The notes under the pieces: generated by a model
What the model saw: the letters and a program-made list of their open reading frames with translations, nothing else
Told to the model about the DNA's origin: nothing
Database searches by the model: none
Part shown: positions 21,301-30,175 of the stretch, in pieces
How the letters are laid out: each line of letters opens with the position of its first letter
Position numbering within the stretch: the stretch's first letter is position 1
Program-made: the position numbers and the translations under genes
Origin: Baffinella frigidus
Lineage: Eukaryota > Cryptophyceae > Cryptomonadales > Baffinellaceae
Reading direction: 5' to 3'
Assembly (NCBI GenBank): GCA_026770585.1
Contig: MU646915.1
Location: 249,464 to 280,125, forward strand
DNA length: 30,662 bases

Positions 21301-22800
21301 TTTATCAACTTGGTTCAATGAAACTTACTACACATAACGATTCTTTATTAGTAATATTAAAGCAAACGTGTAGTAATTTTGATTGAAATCACGTTTATAT
21401 TATCACAAGTGTTTCCATATGAGATCAGAACGCAGATAAGAGCCCAAGGGATGCAGGCCACGACCGGACCGAGACTACGGGTAAAAGTAGATTCTAGGGC
21501 ACGTCCGGTTTGTACCAGGAAAAAGCTTTAGGTCCTTTAGGTTTTAATTTCTCCCAACATAGCCCAACGACACGCCGTTCCGTAGAAGGGATCTGCAGAG
21601 AAAGCATTTTTGCTTTCGGGTCGCGTTTCGCTCTCCAGTGCAGAGGCTCGTGAAGAGGGGATACAGGGTGGTTCTCTTGGGCTGGGTGAAGGTAATTTAC
21701 AAATGTACGTTTTCGGTGTTTTCACAGGACATGGCGAACTTTCCTGGTAAAGGACCTACAAACGTGCAAATCGAACTTACAATCTACTTTTACCGGTAGT
21801 ATTCTTGGTCCGGTCGCGGGGGGGGGGGGGTCGAAAGTGGCTCAGAGGCCCGCCTCGAGTGGGGGAAAGGTGGGAAAGAAACGTGTCTGCGGATTCAAAA
21901 ATCAATCTAGAGATTAAAAAATCGATCTAGAACAAATCAATCTCGCTCATGAGAATCACCCGGACCACCATAGGGCCCTAGGCATAGGCCTACTGTAGGG
22001 TCCTAGGGGGGGGCGGTTTCTTATGAGCGAGGTACCCCTGTAGCCTTCGAAGAAGCCATCCAGGACTGAACGCTTCGCCATGCTGCATAAAGTGAACCGT
22101 CTCTCGAGACGTCAGGGCAAGCCCAGACCAAACTTGAGTTCATGGACCCTTCACATCAGTCGACTAGAGGCTCGCGACCTGGCCCATGACCGAGGCTCGC
22201 TACCTGTCTGACCGAGGCGCACAGCCCTACACTGTGCACGCAAACAGTACTCGGCAGGGAATGGGTGTGGTGTGCGGACCTTAATTAATGAAGGTCCGCA
22301 TCTCAGTTTACGGTGTGTGACCTTAATTTGTATGACCTTGACTTCGAGTAACCCGTGTGCTACATTGTGGAGCCCTTTAGGTCCTTTAAATTCTTCGAGC
22401 TCCCAACATAGGCGGACACCGGAACTTCTCCTGCAGAAAGGCCATGCTTCCTTTCGGATCACATTCAGGCCCCCCGGTGCAGAAGGGTCGCGGCAGAAAC
22501 CGGCTAAAGGGTATCCTCATCGGGCGTCGCGCACGGAGGGGGGCTTGATGTGAGCCGAAAGGAAGCATTACATGTAGGTCCTTTCGGTTCTTCGAGCTCC
22601 CAACATAGGCGGACACCGGAACTTCTCCTGCAGAGGCGGACACCGGAACTTCTCCCTTGCCCGTGTGCTATCCCTTAAGTGGCCATGCCGACAAATTGGA
22701 GGGCCAAGAGGTCCTAGGCAGGTCCTAGGGTCCTACGGTAGGGCGTATGAGCCTACTGGGCACTTAAGGGATATTGTGGAGCAGGGGTCTTGATTGCGGA
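21301..22800. repeat. Repeat region: family G hairpin, long hairpin, families E, P, D
   Basis: Family G hairpin at 21300-21425. A larger inverted structure at about 21469-21822 has CCACGACCGGACC-, GTAAAAGTAGATT-type arms and encloses an inverted family P copy (21529-21640). Family E at 21941-22042. After it, 22043-22069 reads CCTTCGAAGAAGCCATCCAGGACTGA, possibly a gene end but unsupported. A stem GCGGACCTT / AAGGTCCGC is at 22276-22301. Inverted family P copies at 22368-22460 and 22553-22660; family D at 22669-22773. I can support no gene. Confidence 0.7.
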
Positions 22801-22805
22801 CATGC

Positions 22806-22955
22806 CCTGGCAGAGATCTGGGGATACAACCCCGTGTAGGATGACCGAAGTGACTTTGGTAATTTGTCAACTTTGTTTTTGACTTGAATAATTTATCGAC
22901 TTGGTTCTTGACTTCAAGCTCCGGTCATTTTACACGGGGTTGTATCCCCCGAAGA
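22806..22955. repeat. Hairpin GGGGATACAACCCCGTGTA
   Basis: Arms GGGGATACAACCCCGTGTAGGATGACCG and CGGTCATTTTACACGGGGTTGTATCCCC. The left arm alone recurs at 29536-29565 inside the third gene. From 22956 to 23190 there is only an inverted family P subfamily copy (23066-23165). Confidence 0.85.
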
Positions 22956-23189
22956 GACGCCACAGTTCGTGTCTGTCTTTTCATAGGTGTTGAACTGTGT
23001 GTTATGAGGTGATGGCCACGGTAGACCGTTACTGGGTTGCTCAAGGTGGGGGTCTCATTAGACTTCCTTTAGGTCCTTTAGGTTTTAATTTCTCCCAACA
23101 TGGCCCAACGACACGCCGTTCCGTAGAAAGGACTGCAGAGAAAGCATTTTTGCTTTCGGATCGCACCAAGTTGCATGCCCTTAGGGGGG

Positions 23190-23745
23190 TTGAGTTTTGA
23201 GTTGAGGGTTTGGGGTTTGGGGTTTGAGGTGCGGTGTTTAGGTTTGAGGGAGTTCAGGGTTAGACTGCTGTAAATAAAAGGTTTAGAGTGTGGGGTGTGA
23301 GGTTTGGCGTTGAGTGTTTAGATTTTAGTGTTCAGCATTTAGCGTTGAGGGTTTCGCGTTTAAGGTTTAGGATTGGGATTTCGGGTGTGGAATTCAGGGT
23401 GTGAGGTTTAGGGTTCAGGGTTCAGGGTTTAGGATTCATGGTTTGGGATTTGGGTTTTATTGTGCAGGGTTGGGGGTTCAGGGTTTAGGGTCTAGGGTTT
23501 AGGGTTTAGGGTTTAGGGTTTAGGGTTTAGGGTTTAGGGTTTAGGGTTTAGGGTTTAGGGTTTAGGGTGTAGGGTTTAGGGTTTAGGGTTTGGGGCTTGA
23601 GGTTTGGGGTTTAGGGTTTAGGGTTTATGGTTCCTAAAGGGTTTAGGGTTTAGGGTTTAGGGTTTAGGGTTTAGGGTTTGAGGCGTGAGGTTTAGCGTTT
23701 AGGGTTCAACGTTTAGGGTTTAAGGTTGAGCATTTAGGGTTTGGG
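23190..23745 (-). repeat. Telomere-like array, TTTAGGG on plus strand
   Basis: Starts with diverged GTTTGGGG/GTTGAGGG units, becomes a run of exact TTTAGGG at about 23490-23570, then degenerates. On the minus strand it begins with GGAAAG/GCGAAACCCC, closely like the GCGAG starts of the introns after GNA1 exon 3, TBC exon 4 and gene 3 exon 6. This suggests it is the start of an intron in a minus-strand gene. Confidence 0.85.
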
Positions 23746-24051
23746 GTTTCGCCTTTCCGCAGCGGAGCTTCGTCGGCGCCTCGCACGCAGCACTGGCCGT
23801 GGCTGCGAGGATCCTTTAGGTCCGTTATGTTCTTCGAGCTCCCAACATAGGCGGACACCGGAACTGGTTCTGCAGAAAGGCCATGCATCCTTTCGGATCA
23901 CTAAAGGTACAGGAGGAGGGCTGCCAGCGACGGGAACGCCATGGAAAACAGAGGAGGAGGGTGATTGGGGCATGTACGGTTCGTACGAAGCTTCGTAGGG
24001 GCTCTGCTCCAACAGAGGGTCCTGGCTCGGAATCCTTGCAAGATAATTCAT
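23746..24051 (-). CDS. Possible first exons of an unrecognised minus-strand gene
   Basis: An ATG at 24051 has an in-frame TGA 24 nt upstream and opens MNYLARIPSQDPLLEQ, then a Pro/Ser/Tyr-rich stretch (YEASYEPYMPQSPSSS) to about 23920. Next on the minus strand come GTACCTTTAG, a family P repeat and TCGCAG, which could be a repeat-derived intron of about 105 bp (roughly 23913-23808). A short GC-rich exon would follow, ending GGAAAG before GCGAAACCCC and the telomere-like array. The frame also stays open through the repeat, so splicing is not proved. I do not recognise the product and could not find later exons. It is divergent from the gene starting at 24627. Confidence 0.35.
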
Positions 24052-24626
24052 TAGACTACTAATGCGTCTGTCTCTTCAAAAGTCAACAACCGTGTCCTGA
24101 CACGGATCCAAAAACCCAGGCGGTCGATTTTGGGTACTGCCCTTCGTGAAACGTTGCTTTTTTTGATAAAAAGTGGCGAAATTTCGCGGAATTAACCGAA
24201 CTTGTCGAAAAAGAGGAGAAGAGCCCAAATTTAGAGCAAATGTGAGGTCACGTCCGAAATGAAGATACGAATTAAAAGGACGTGGCCCTGTTCGCATCCG
24301 GGTCGCACCTAGGTGCGGTAGTCATGTTGCAGTCGTGTTTAACCGATAGACCGGTCAGTGTCTTATCGGCTAACCGCGGGGTGGCCAAAGTCAATTATTT
24401 GCGGACATTCACTCCAAAAGTTGCGAAAGAAAATAATAGAACGACGTAGGGTGACGCCGGTCAGCAGCAGTAAGCAGAAAAAAAGGGTCGCAAGCCGGGG
24501 CCATCGTGATATTTCTCAACGTTTCATCGTTCGCTAACACTTCCGCGTGCGCGCCGGCCACGCCTCATCCCCTAGGGAAATAACGCGAAGGCCAACGGCA
24601 ACTGGCGAGACGCAAGGTCCTGAGAG
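24052..24626. promoter_or_regulatory. Intergenic region upstream of gene 3
   Basis: 575 bp, more AT-rich than its surroundings and, like 4134-4530, free of arrays and of the hairpin families. It probably holds the promoter of the plus-strand gene starting at 24627 and perhaps of a divergent minus-strand gene. No TATA box or other defined element seen. The 24076-24297 minus-strand frame has poor codon bias and was not accepted. Confidence 0.5.
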
Positions 24627-27600
24627 ATGCGGCGCAGGGCCTCTGTGAGCATGGGAGAGGAACTTGGCGGGTTGGGGGGGGCAGCAGGGGCCGCGCAGGA
24701 GAAGGTGCGCCCCCTTCGCCAACCAAGCTGTTCTCACCCTGTCGCAGCGGCGCGTACTGCCCTCCTCAAAGCTGGTTTGCTTCGTGCTGACGCAGATGCC
24801 CTGCCAGGATGGGACTTCCCAGAAAAAGGTACAATGGGGCAGGGACGGGTGCCGGCTTTCACCCGCGCGGGTCAAGGCGCGGGTCGAAGCTGAATACTGG
24901 AAGACGTATCACGAGCCGTGGGCTTTTGGAGAGGTGCGCCACACCCTCGGCTTCGGAATGCCACAACTACTGCCCCGCTCTGCAGCAGAGACAGAGAGAG
25001 AGTCTCAGGGATAGCTATCCTCTGAGACGCGCCGGGATTTGGTGAGGCGGGGGTTGAGACGCGCGGACCCCCGGTGCCGCCAGCGCGCAGGAGAGGAGAG
25101 TGCTGCGCGCAGGAGAGGACCGTGCTGAAACAGCTCGCAGGAGAGGAGCGTCCGTGCTGGCCCCTAGCCTCCATGGGGGGGAAGTGCGTGACCCCCCTGC
25201 ACAGTGACTCGTACTAGGTTTCAGCGTCCGTGCTGAAACCTCCCCCCCTCCGGGGGGGGGAAGTGCGTGGTCGCCATAGAGGCTTGTCAGTCAAGGTAAA
25301 CCGAAAATGTTCCAGACCACTATCTGAGCCACTTCCAAGGGCTAGTGGGAAGCGACTGGGTCACTGTACTGCATGTACCGACTGGGTCACTGTACTGCGC
25401 TCTCTCGAGCGCGCGCTCTCTCGCAACCTGCGCCTCGGTGGGCTGCATACATGGCGGCCGTGTTGGTATGAACAAGGTCTTGCTCTGCCTCACTCGGGGT
25501 GATCGAATGTTCTCAAAGTGACGTGCTAGGCTCGCGGTACAAACCCGTCAACCTTCCCGCTCTAAAGCTCCCGGGCCCACCAGATCTTCGAGCCCACAAA
25601 GACTGAGCCTGAGTTAGTCTGTGGCTGGCGACGGTGCACTTCAAATAGACTAAGCCTGAGCTATCTCTGGCTGGTGACAGGTTCACTTCATCGAAGGCGA
25701 AGAGGTGCTGCCCTCGGCAGGTCCTATCGGCCTCTTCGACTCCTCTGCCCTCTTCCTCCCGGGGGCTCAGCGCGCACCCAGCAGGTGCTCACCTCTCCAC
25801 GCCGGAGGGCTCGAAACATGCACTTTTGACATCTTTCAGGGGGGGGTCCCTTGCATACTTAAGTCAACGACGTCAGATCTGACGTGGATAAGGCGTCGGT
25901 TTCCCTCGAGGCCTCTGGCGTTGCAGCCAGGCGCCTGCCAAATAGCCACTTTACAGCGTCTGCGAACAAAGCTCTTGTAGCTGCGAACAAGCTCTTGGAG
26001 CCATTTAGAATTAAGAGAGTCTTCTGAGTGGCTGTCGCTGTCCATTTCGTCTCACCGATTTGGTGAGCCCGGGCTTATTTTCGCTCCAAAGTTGACGGGG
26101 TTATCCCACGAGGGCAGAACGTCGGCTTGAGCATAGTCAGTCAAGCCGAGGCAGAGCTAGGCCGCTGCAGGGTCCGTCTTCGACTCCGTTCCTGCCCTTT
26201 CCACTCAAGAATACAAGAGGGGCCTATTTACATGTGGTGTTGTAAACATTTGTACCAGGATAGGGTATTCCAACCTCGCGACTGTGCAAATCTCGCAGAG
26301 TCAAACCCTAAACCCTAACACCAGGCTTGCCCTGGCGCGCCGTAAATCATCCGCCGACCCGCTCAGCCTCGGCAACTACGCCAACACCCGCCACCCCGCG
26401 TCCCCAGTCTCCTCCCCCGCCGCAGCCGCGCGCCGCAGAGCCTCCTCCGACCTGCCCAGCCTCAACTGCTTTACAATCACACGCGTCGCGTCGTCGCCCG
26501 TCACGTCCCCCTCCCCGGCCGCGCGCCGCACGTCCCCCACCGACCCGCTCGGCCTCAGCTGCTTTACAATCTCACGCGTCGCCTCGTCCCCCGCCGCGTC
26601 CCCATACGCGCCCGAGTCGCCCTCGATCGCTTTACAAAAAGTGTCGCCGTTGGTCGCTTTACAAACGCCGCCGCCCGACACGATCGAAGCCAAGATGGCC
26701 AGGATGAACGCCCAGCGCCCCGAGCCGCTCAGCTGCTTCACAGCCGCTTCACCGATCCAGCCGCTTTACAGAAGCGGCTCCCCCTCAGGCTACAAAAGCA
26801 GTTCCAGGCCTGCGACGCCCACCCTGCGGACCACTTCAGGCTCGAATGGCTCCAAAGCCGTAAACGGTTCCAACGGCCCCTCGCCCGCGCGGCGCGCGAT
26901 CCATAACCTGAACGCCCTGCGGGCCACGAAATCCAACGGCTCCAATGACGGCGCCGCGAGATCCAAGAGCTCCAACGACGCGAATGGCTCCAGTGCAGCA
27001 TCCAATGGCTCAAGCTGCTGCTCGACGCCCAAGGCGAGAACCCTAAACCTGAAATCCTTAACCCTAAACCCTACACCCTAAGCCCTACGCCCCAAGCCCT
27101 GAACCCTGAACCCTAAACCCTACACCCCAAACCCTACACCCTAAACCCTAAACCCTAAACCCTAAACCCTAAACCCTGAACCCTACACCCTACACCCTAA
27201 ACCCTGAACCCTACACCCTAAACCCTAAACCATGGCCCACAACCTTAAACCCTGAACCCTACACCCTACACCCTACACCCTGCACCCTACACCCTACACC
27301 CTACACCCTACACCCTACACCCTACACCCTACACCCTACACCCTACACCCTACACCCTACACCCTACACCCTACACCCTACACCGTAAATCCTAAACCCT
27401 GAAACCTGAACCCTAAACCTTGAACCCTAAAATCCTACACCCTAAACCCTCAACTCTAAACCCCAAACCCCAAACCCTAAACACGAAACCCTACACCCTG
27501 GACCCTGAACCCTGAACCCCGAACCCTAAACCCCAAACCCCAAACCCCAAACACTAGACCCTAAACCCTGAACCCCAAACCCCAAACCCCAAACCCCAAA

Positions 27601-29736
27601 CCCCAAATTCTAAACCCTAAACCCTACACCATAAACCCGACCCCCCAAACCCCAAAGCCCAAACCCTACACCCTACACCCTAAAACCCAAACATCAACCC
27701 CCAACCCCCACACCCTAAACCCTCATCCCGAACCCAGGCCGCATCGAACGCGCCTTGTCTCACAAAGATGGACACCATGCGGTGTTGCTCTCTACCTGCC
27801 GCTCCAGGCGACAGCGCCGAGGTCTGACCCTACAGAGCGTTCAGGGTGGAGGGCCTACGTCCTGAACCCCGAATCCCTGAACCGGAAAACCACGAGGAGC
27901 AAGCCTAAAACGTTTCAACCCCCAAAAAGTTTCGGGTTGGACCAACCCCTACACACTAAACCCTACCCTTCACCCTTCACCCTCAACCCCAAAGCCAGAT
28001 CCTACACCCTAAACCCTGAACCCTGAAACCCAAATCACCATGCGGTGTTCCCCCCTACCTGCCGTGCCAAGCGTCAGCGTCGAGGTCCTGGTCAGGTATC
28101 CCTTACCACACAGCGGGCTACCTAGCGATTTTCGGCCCAAATCGGGCCACCTTCCCGTTACCTTATCCGTAGGAACCCCCCCCATGTCCCTACGGGTTGC
28201 CTACCGTAGGGTCGTATGTCTTATCGCTTCAGGGTTATTCGAAACCCCTTCGCAGTCCGCTGTGTGGAGGGGCGCACCTCGAATAACCCTCAAGCGAATT
28301 TCGAATAACCCTCAAGCGATAAGACATACGACCCTACGGTAGGCAATCCGTAGGGACATAGGGGGGTTCCTACGGATAAGGTAACGGAAAGGTGGCCCAA
28401 TTTGGGCCGAAAATCCCTTGGTAGCCCTCTCGGACCAGGTCCTACTATCCCTCAAGTGGCGAGTAGGCTCATACGCCCTACGGTAGGGCCCTAGGGACCT
28501 GCCTAGGACCTCTTGCGGGTCAAATTTGACCAGCTCACCACTTAAGGGATACGGGGTTTGATACAGAGAGACCTTCCACCCCGAACCCCGAACCCCTGAA
28601 CCCGAAACCCAAACGTTTCAAACCCTAAAACGATAGGGGTTGAACCCCAGCATCAAAACCCTACACCCTGCAAAGAGGTCAGACCCTACGCATGCAAAAA
28701 GCTAACGCCAGCGAGGTACTGACAGCCTACGGATTGCCTACGGTAGGTAAGGGGGCTCCTACGACTTTATAATGCCCATTTTTAAAAAAGTCGTAGGAGC
28801 CCCCCTACCTACCGTAGGTAATCCGTAGGCTCTAAGTACATCGTTCGCGTTGGCTTGTGGCATTACTGCACCCTGAACCCTGAACCCCTGAGCCCGAAGC
28901 CCACGAGGTGCAAACCTAGAAAATTTTCAACCCCCAAAACGTTTCGGGTTGGACCAACCCCAACACACTAAACCCTAAATCCTCAACCCCAAACCCTTAA
29001 CCCCAAACCCAAATCATACACCCTGAACCCTGAACCCTGACACCCAACCCCCCAAACCCCAAACCTTGAACCCTCAACCCTCAACCCTCAACCTAAGCCC
29101 CAAACTGCAGCGGAGGCTGCAGATCGAGAGCAGCGTCTAACGCCTCTCACATGGGACCGCACACTCATCCAGTACCAGGCAACGAAGCGTTGCGTCCTGA
29201 CATTCTGACGCATGACCTGCCGTGGACTGCAGAGGAGGATGCAGATCGAGAGCAGCGTCTAACGCCTCTCACATGGGACCGCACACTCATCCAGTACCAG
29301 GCAACGAAGCGTTGCGTCCTGACATTCTGACGCATGACCTGCCGTGGACTGCAGAGGAGGATGCAGATCGAGAGCAGCGTCAAGCGCCTCTCGCTACCCC
29401 CGCGCGAGATCCGCCCCCCAAGGTCAGCGCCCGAGCCCGAAACTGTGGGTAGTGTGGGTAGGATGGGAACTCCGACACCGATTCTGGGAGGGGAACTCCG
29501 AACGACATTGAGGAAGTAGTAATCTCTGGAGATATCTGGGGATACAACCCCGTGTAGGATGCCCGAGGTGGTCCTACAAGCCGCGGAGGATGCAGATCGA
29601 GAGCAGCGTCAAGCGCCTCTCGCTACCCCCGCGCGAGATACGCCCCCCCAGGTCTTATCCCAGCTGGCTTCAGAAGGTGCCCAGCGGTGAGCACCTTAAC
29701 AAGGTGCTCGCCGCAGGATCAGTTTTGCCCCTTTGA
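24627..29736 (+). CDS. Unrecognised split gene, Ser/Ala/Pro-rich protein (428 residues, 9 proposed exons)
   Basis: Proposed exons: 24627-24704, 24748-24828, 24877-24933, 25584-25616, 25681-25784, 26325-27033, 27738-27821, 29355-29422, 29664-29736 (TGA). They sum to 1,287 nt and every junction phase agrees. An in-frame TGA at 24621 supports the start. Residues 1-118 include EAEYWKTYHEPWAFGE (57-72) and VHFIEGEEVLPSAGPIGLFD (84-103), probably folded. Residues 119-212 hold three imperfect repeats of about 30 residues of the form RRxSSxDPLxLxxFTITRVASSP; RRxS resembles basophilic kinase sites. The middle to 354 is Ser/Asn/Ala-rich and probably disordered. The end reads RRMQIESSVKRLSLPPREIRPP then WLQKVPSGEHLNKVLAAGSVLPL. 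The intron after exon 6 is GC-AG. Introns 1 and 2 (43 and 48 nt) are very short; intron 2 could be retained in frame. The join of exons 3 and 4 is least certain. I do not assign a function. Confidence 0.68.
24934..25583 (+). repeat. Gene 3 intron 3: short tandem repeats and hairpin fragment
   Basis: Contains three CGCAGGAGAGGA-type units (25080-25150), GTGCTGAAAC repeats near 25120 and 25230, a TTTCGATTTACC-type hairpin arm (25293-25350, related to 7448-7540), and ACTGGGTCACTGTACTGC in tandem at about 25355-25398. An extra small exon may hide here; none was clear. Confidence 0.55.
25606..25690 (+). repeat. Tandem duplication forming a 64-nt intron
   Basis: About 43 bp starting GACTGAGCCTGAGTTA and ending GTGCACTTCA (25601-25643) is repeated, diverged, as GACTAAGCCTGAGCTA to GTTCACTTCA (25648-25690). 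Splicing from TTA/GTCTGT (25617) to GACAG/GTTCAC (25680) joins the halves of the two copies in frame. The intron is thus made entirely of duplicated coding sequence. Confidence 0.72.
25797..25920. mobile_element. Hairpin element family A, copy 4 (inverted)
   Basis: CCACGCCGGAGGGCTCGAAA to CCTCGAGGCCTCTGGCG, with CACTTTTGACATC and ACGTCAGATCTGACGT inside. It begins 12 bp after the exon 5 donor of gene 3. The rest of this intron (25921-26324) has no array except AAACCCTAAACCCTAA directly before the acceptor at 26324. Confidence 0.87.
27034..27737 (+). repeat. Telomere-like array filling gene 3 intron 6
   Basis: About 700 bp of CCCTAAA, CCCTACA, CCCTGAA and CCCCAAA units filling the whole intron from its GCGAGAACCCTAAACC start to the acceptor at 27737. 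CCCTACA is nearly exact at about 27255-27384. It carries the sense-strand CCCTAAA orientation. The longest homogeneous tract in this gene. Confidence 0.93.
27822..28106 (+). repeat. Gene 3 intron 7 proximal: array remnants and exon 7 copy
   Basis: Telomere-like pieces at 27945-28030 and a partial copy of exon 7 with donor at about 28038-28088 (CACCATGCGGTGTTCC, CTACCTGCC, GTCGAGGTCC), directly before family C elements. Confidence 0.75.
28107..28428. mobile_element. Head-to-head pair of family C elements
   Basis: An inverted copy (28107-28267) and a direct copy (28276-28428) are separated by 8 bp, giving a roughly 320-bp inverted repeat whose halves are each internally palindromic. A family D element follows at 28446-28551. 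Confidence 0.88.
28695..28855. repeat. Hairpin with CCTACGGTAGG near its arms
   Basis: TGCAAAAAGCTAACGCCAGCGA, CCTACGGATTGCCTACGGTAGG and GGGGGCTCCTACGACTT on the left, with complementary sequence on the right to 28855. Ends resemble family B (TGCAAAAAGCTWACG) while the inside has the CCTACGGTAGG core of families C, D and E: a composite. Confidence 0.82.
28865..29105 (+). repeat. Degenerate telomere-like array in gene 3 intron 7
   Basis: CCCTGAA, CCCCAAA and CCCTCAA units on the plus (sense) strand. AACCCCCAAAACGTTTCGGGTTGGACC within it (about 28929-28955) closely matches 27918-27945. Confidence 0.85.
29120..29363 (+). repeat. Two 122-bp tandem units carrying broken exon 8 copies
   Basis: Units start at 29120 and 29242; a third start at 29364 enters the functional exon 8 of gene 3. 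The first two units are almost identical and read GAGCAGCGTCTAACGC, with an in-frame TAA, where the real exon has GAGCAGCGTCAAGCGC. A fourth copy at 29585-29650, lacking the TAA, lies after the real donor. Confidence 0.88.
29423..29663 (+). repeat. Gene 3 intron 8: truncated hairpin arm and exon 8 copy
   Basis: 29536-29565 is one arm of the 22806-22955 hairpin. 29585-29650 repeats exon 8 with its end CGCCCCCCCAG/GTC. Splicing from the first donor (29422) to CAG at 29663 is in frame; the second copy's donor would leave a 12-nt intron. Confidence 0.78.
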
Positions 29737-29818
29737 TTTGTGATGACCGCGAATGAGACGGGCGTTTCCTCTCCCACGCAAGCGAAATTCAACGCACCAA
29801 ACGTTTCACAGGTTTAGG

Positions 29819-29992
29819 TAGAGCGCTGTGCAGAGAAGTTGGCCACCGAAAAATGGGAAAATGGGAAAATTGGAGCCATTTTGACCACTTTTGAGAAATC
29901 CATGGTACCAGTTTTTCAAAAGTTGACAAAATGGCTCCAATTTCTCGATTTTCCATTATTTCCCGTGGCCAACTTCTCTGCACAGCGCTCTA
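29819..29992. mobile_element. Long hairpin TAGAGCGCTGTGCAGAGAAG
   Basis: 174 bp, arms of about 70 bp (through TTGGCCACCGAAAAATGGG and AAATTGGAGCCATTTTG), with ATGGTACCAG in the loop. It lies 83 bp after the stop codon of gene 3, probably in or just after the 3' UTR. Confidence 0.9.
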
Positions 29993-30049
29993 GGAGATAG
30001 CCTCACCATGTCCTGCGGGGATGTGTTTTTGCAGGACATCGAAGCCTTT

Positions 30050-30175
30050 CCACGCCAGATTCTTGGAAGGTGTTGCCAAAAGTCAATTTCTCCTGAAGGC
30101 AGTGGTTTTCAAAAGTCAAATACCGTATCCACATGCGGTTAAAAAAAATCAACACCCTCCTCCACTCTGGCGTGG
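30050..30175. repeat. Hairpin CCACGCCAGA ... TCTGGCGTGG
   Basis: 126 bp with family A-like termini but a different inside (TTGCCAAAAGTCAATTTC, TTTTCAAAAGTC). Related to the 18982-19199 hairpin. Confidence 0.8.

Noticed and set aside
22043-22069. Possible gene end AFEEAIQD plus stop
   Set aside because: Only eight residues next to a hairpin, with no linked upstream exon.
24627-24893. Unspliced 88-residue frame continuing from the gene 3 start
   Set aside because: Third-position GC drops sharply after 24704 in this frame, while the alternative frame from 24748 has strong bias and good splice sites. The continued frame is probably a shadow.
26376-26741. Minus-strand 121-residue frame with VKQL repeats
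   Set aside because: It is antisense to the plus-strand exon whose ends join in phase to neighbouring exons; the repeats appear on both strands because the DNA itself is repeated.
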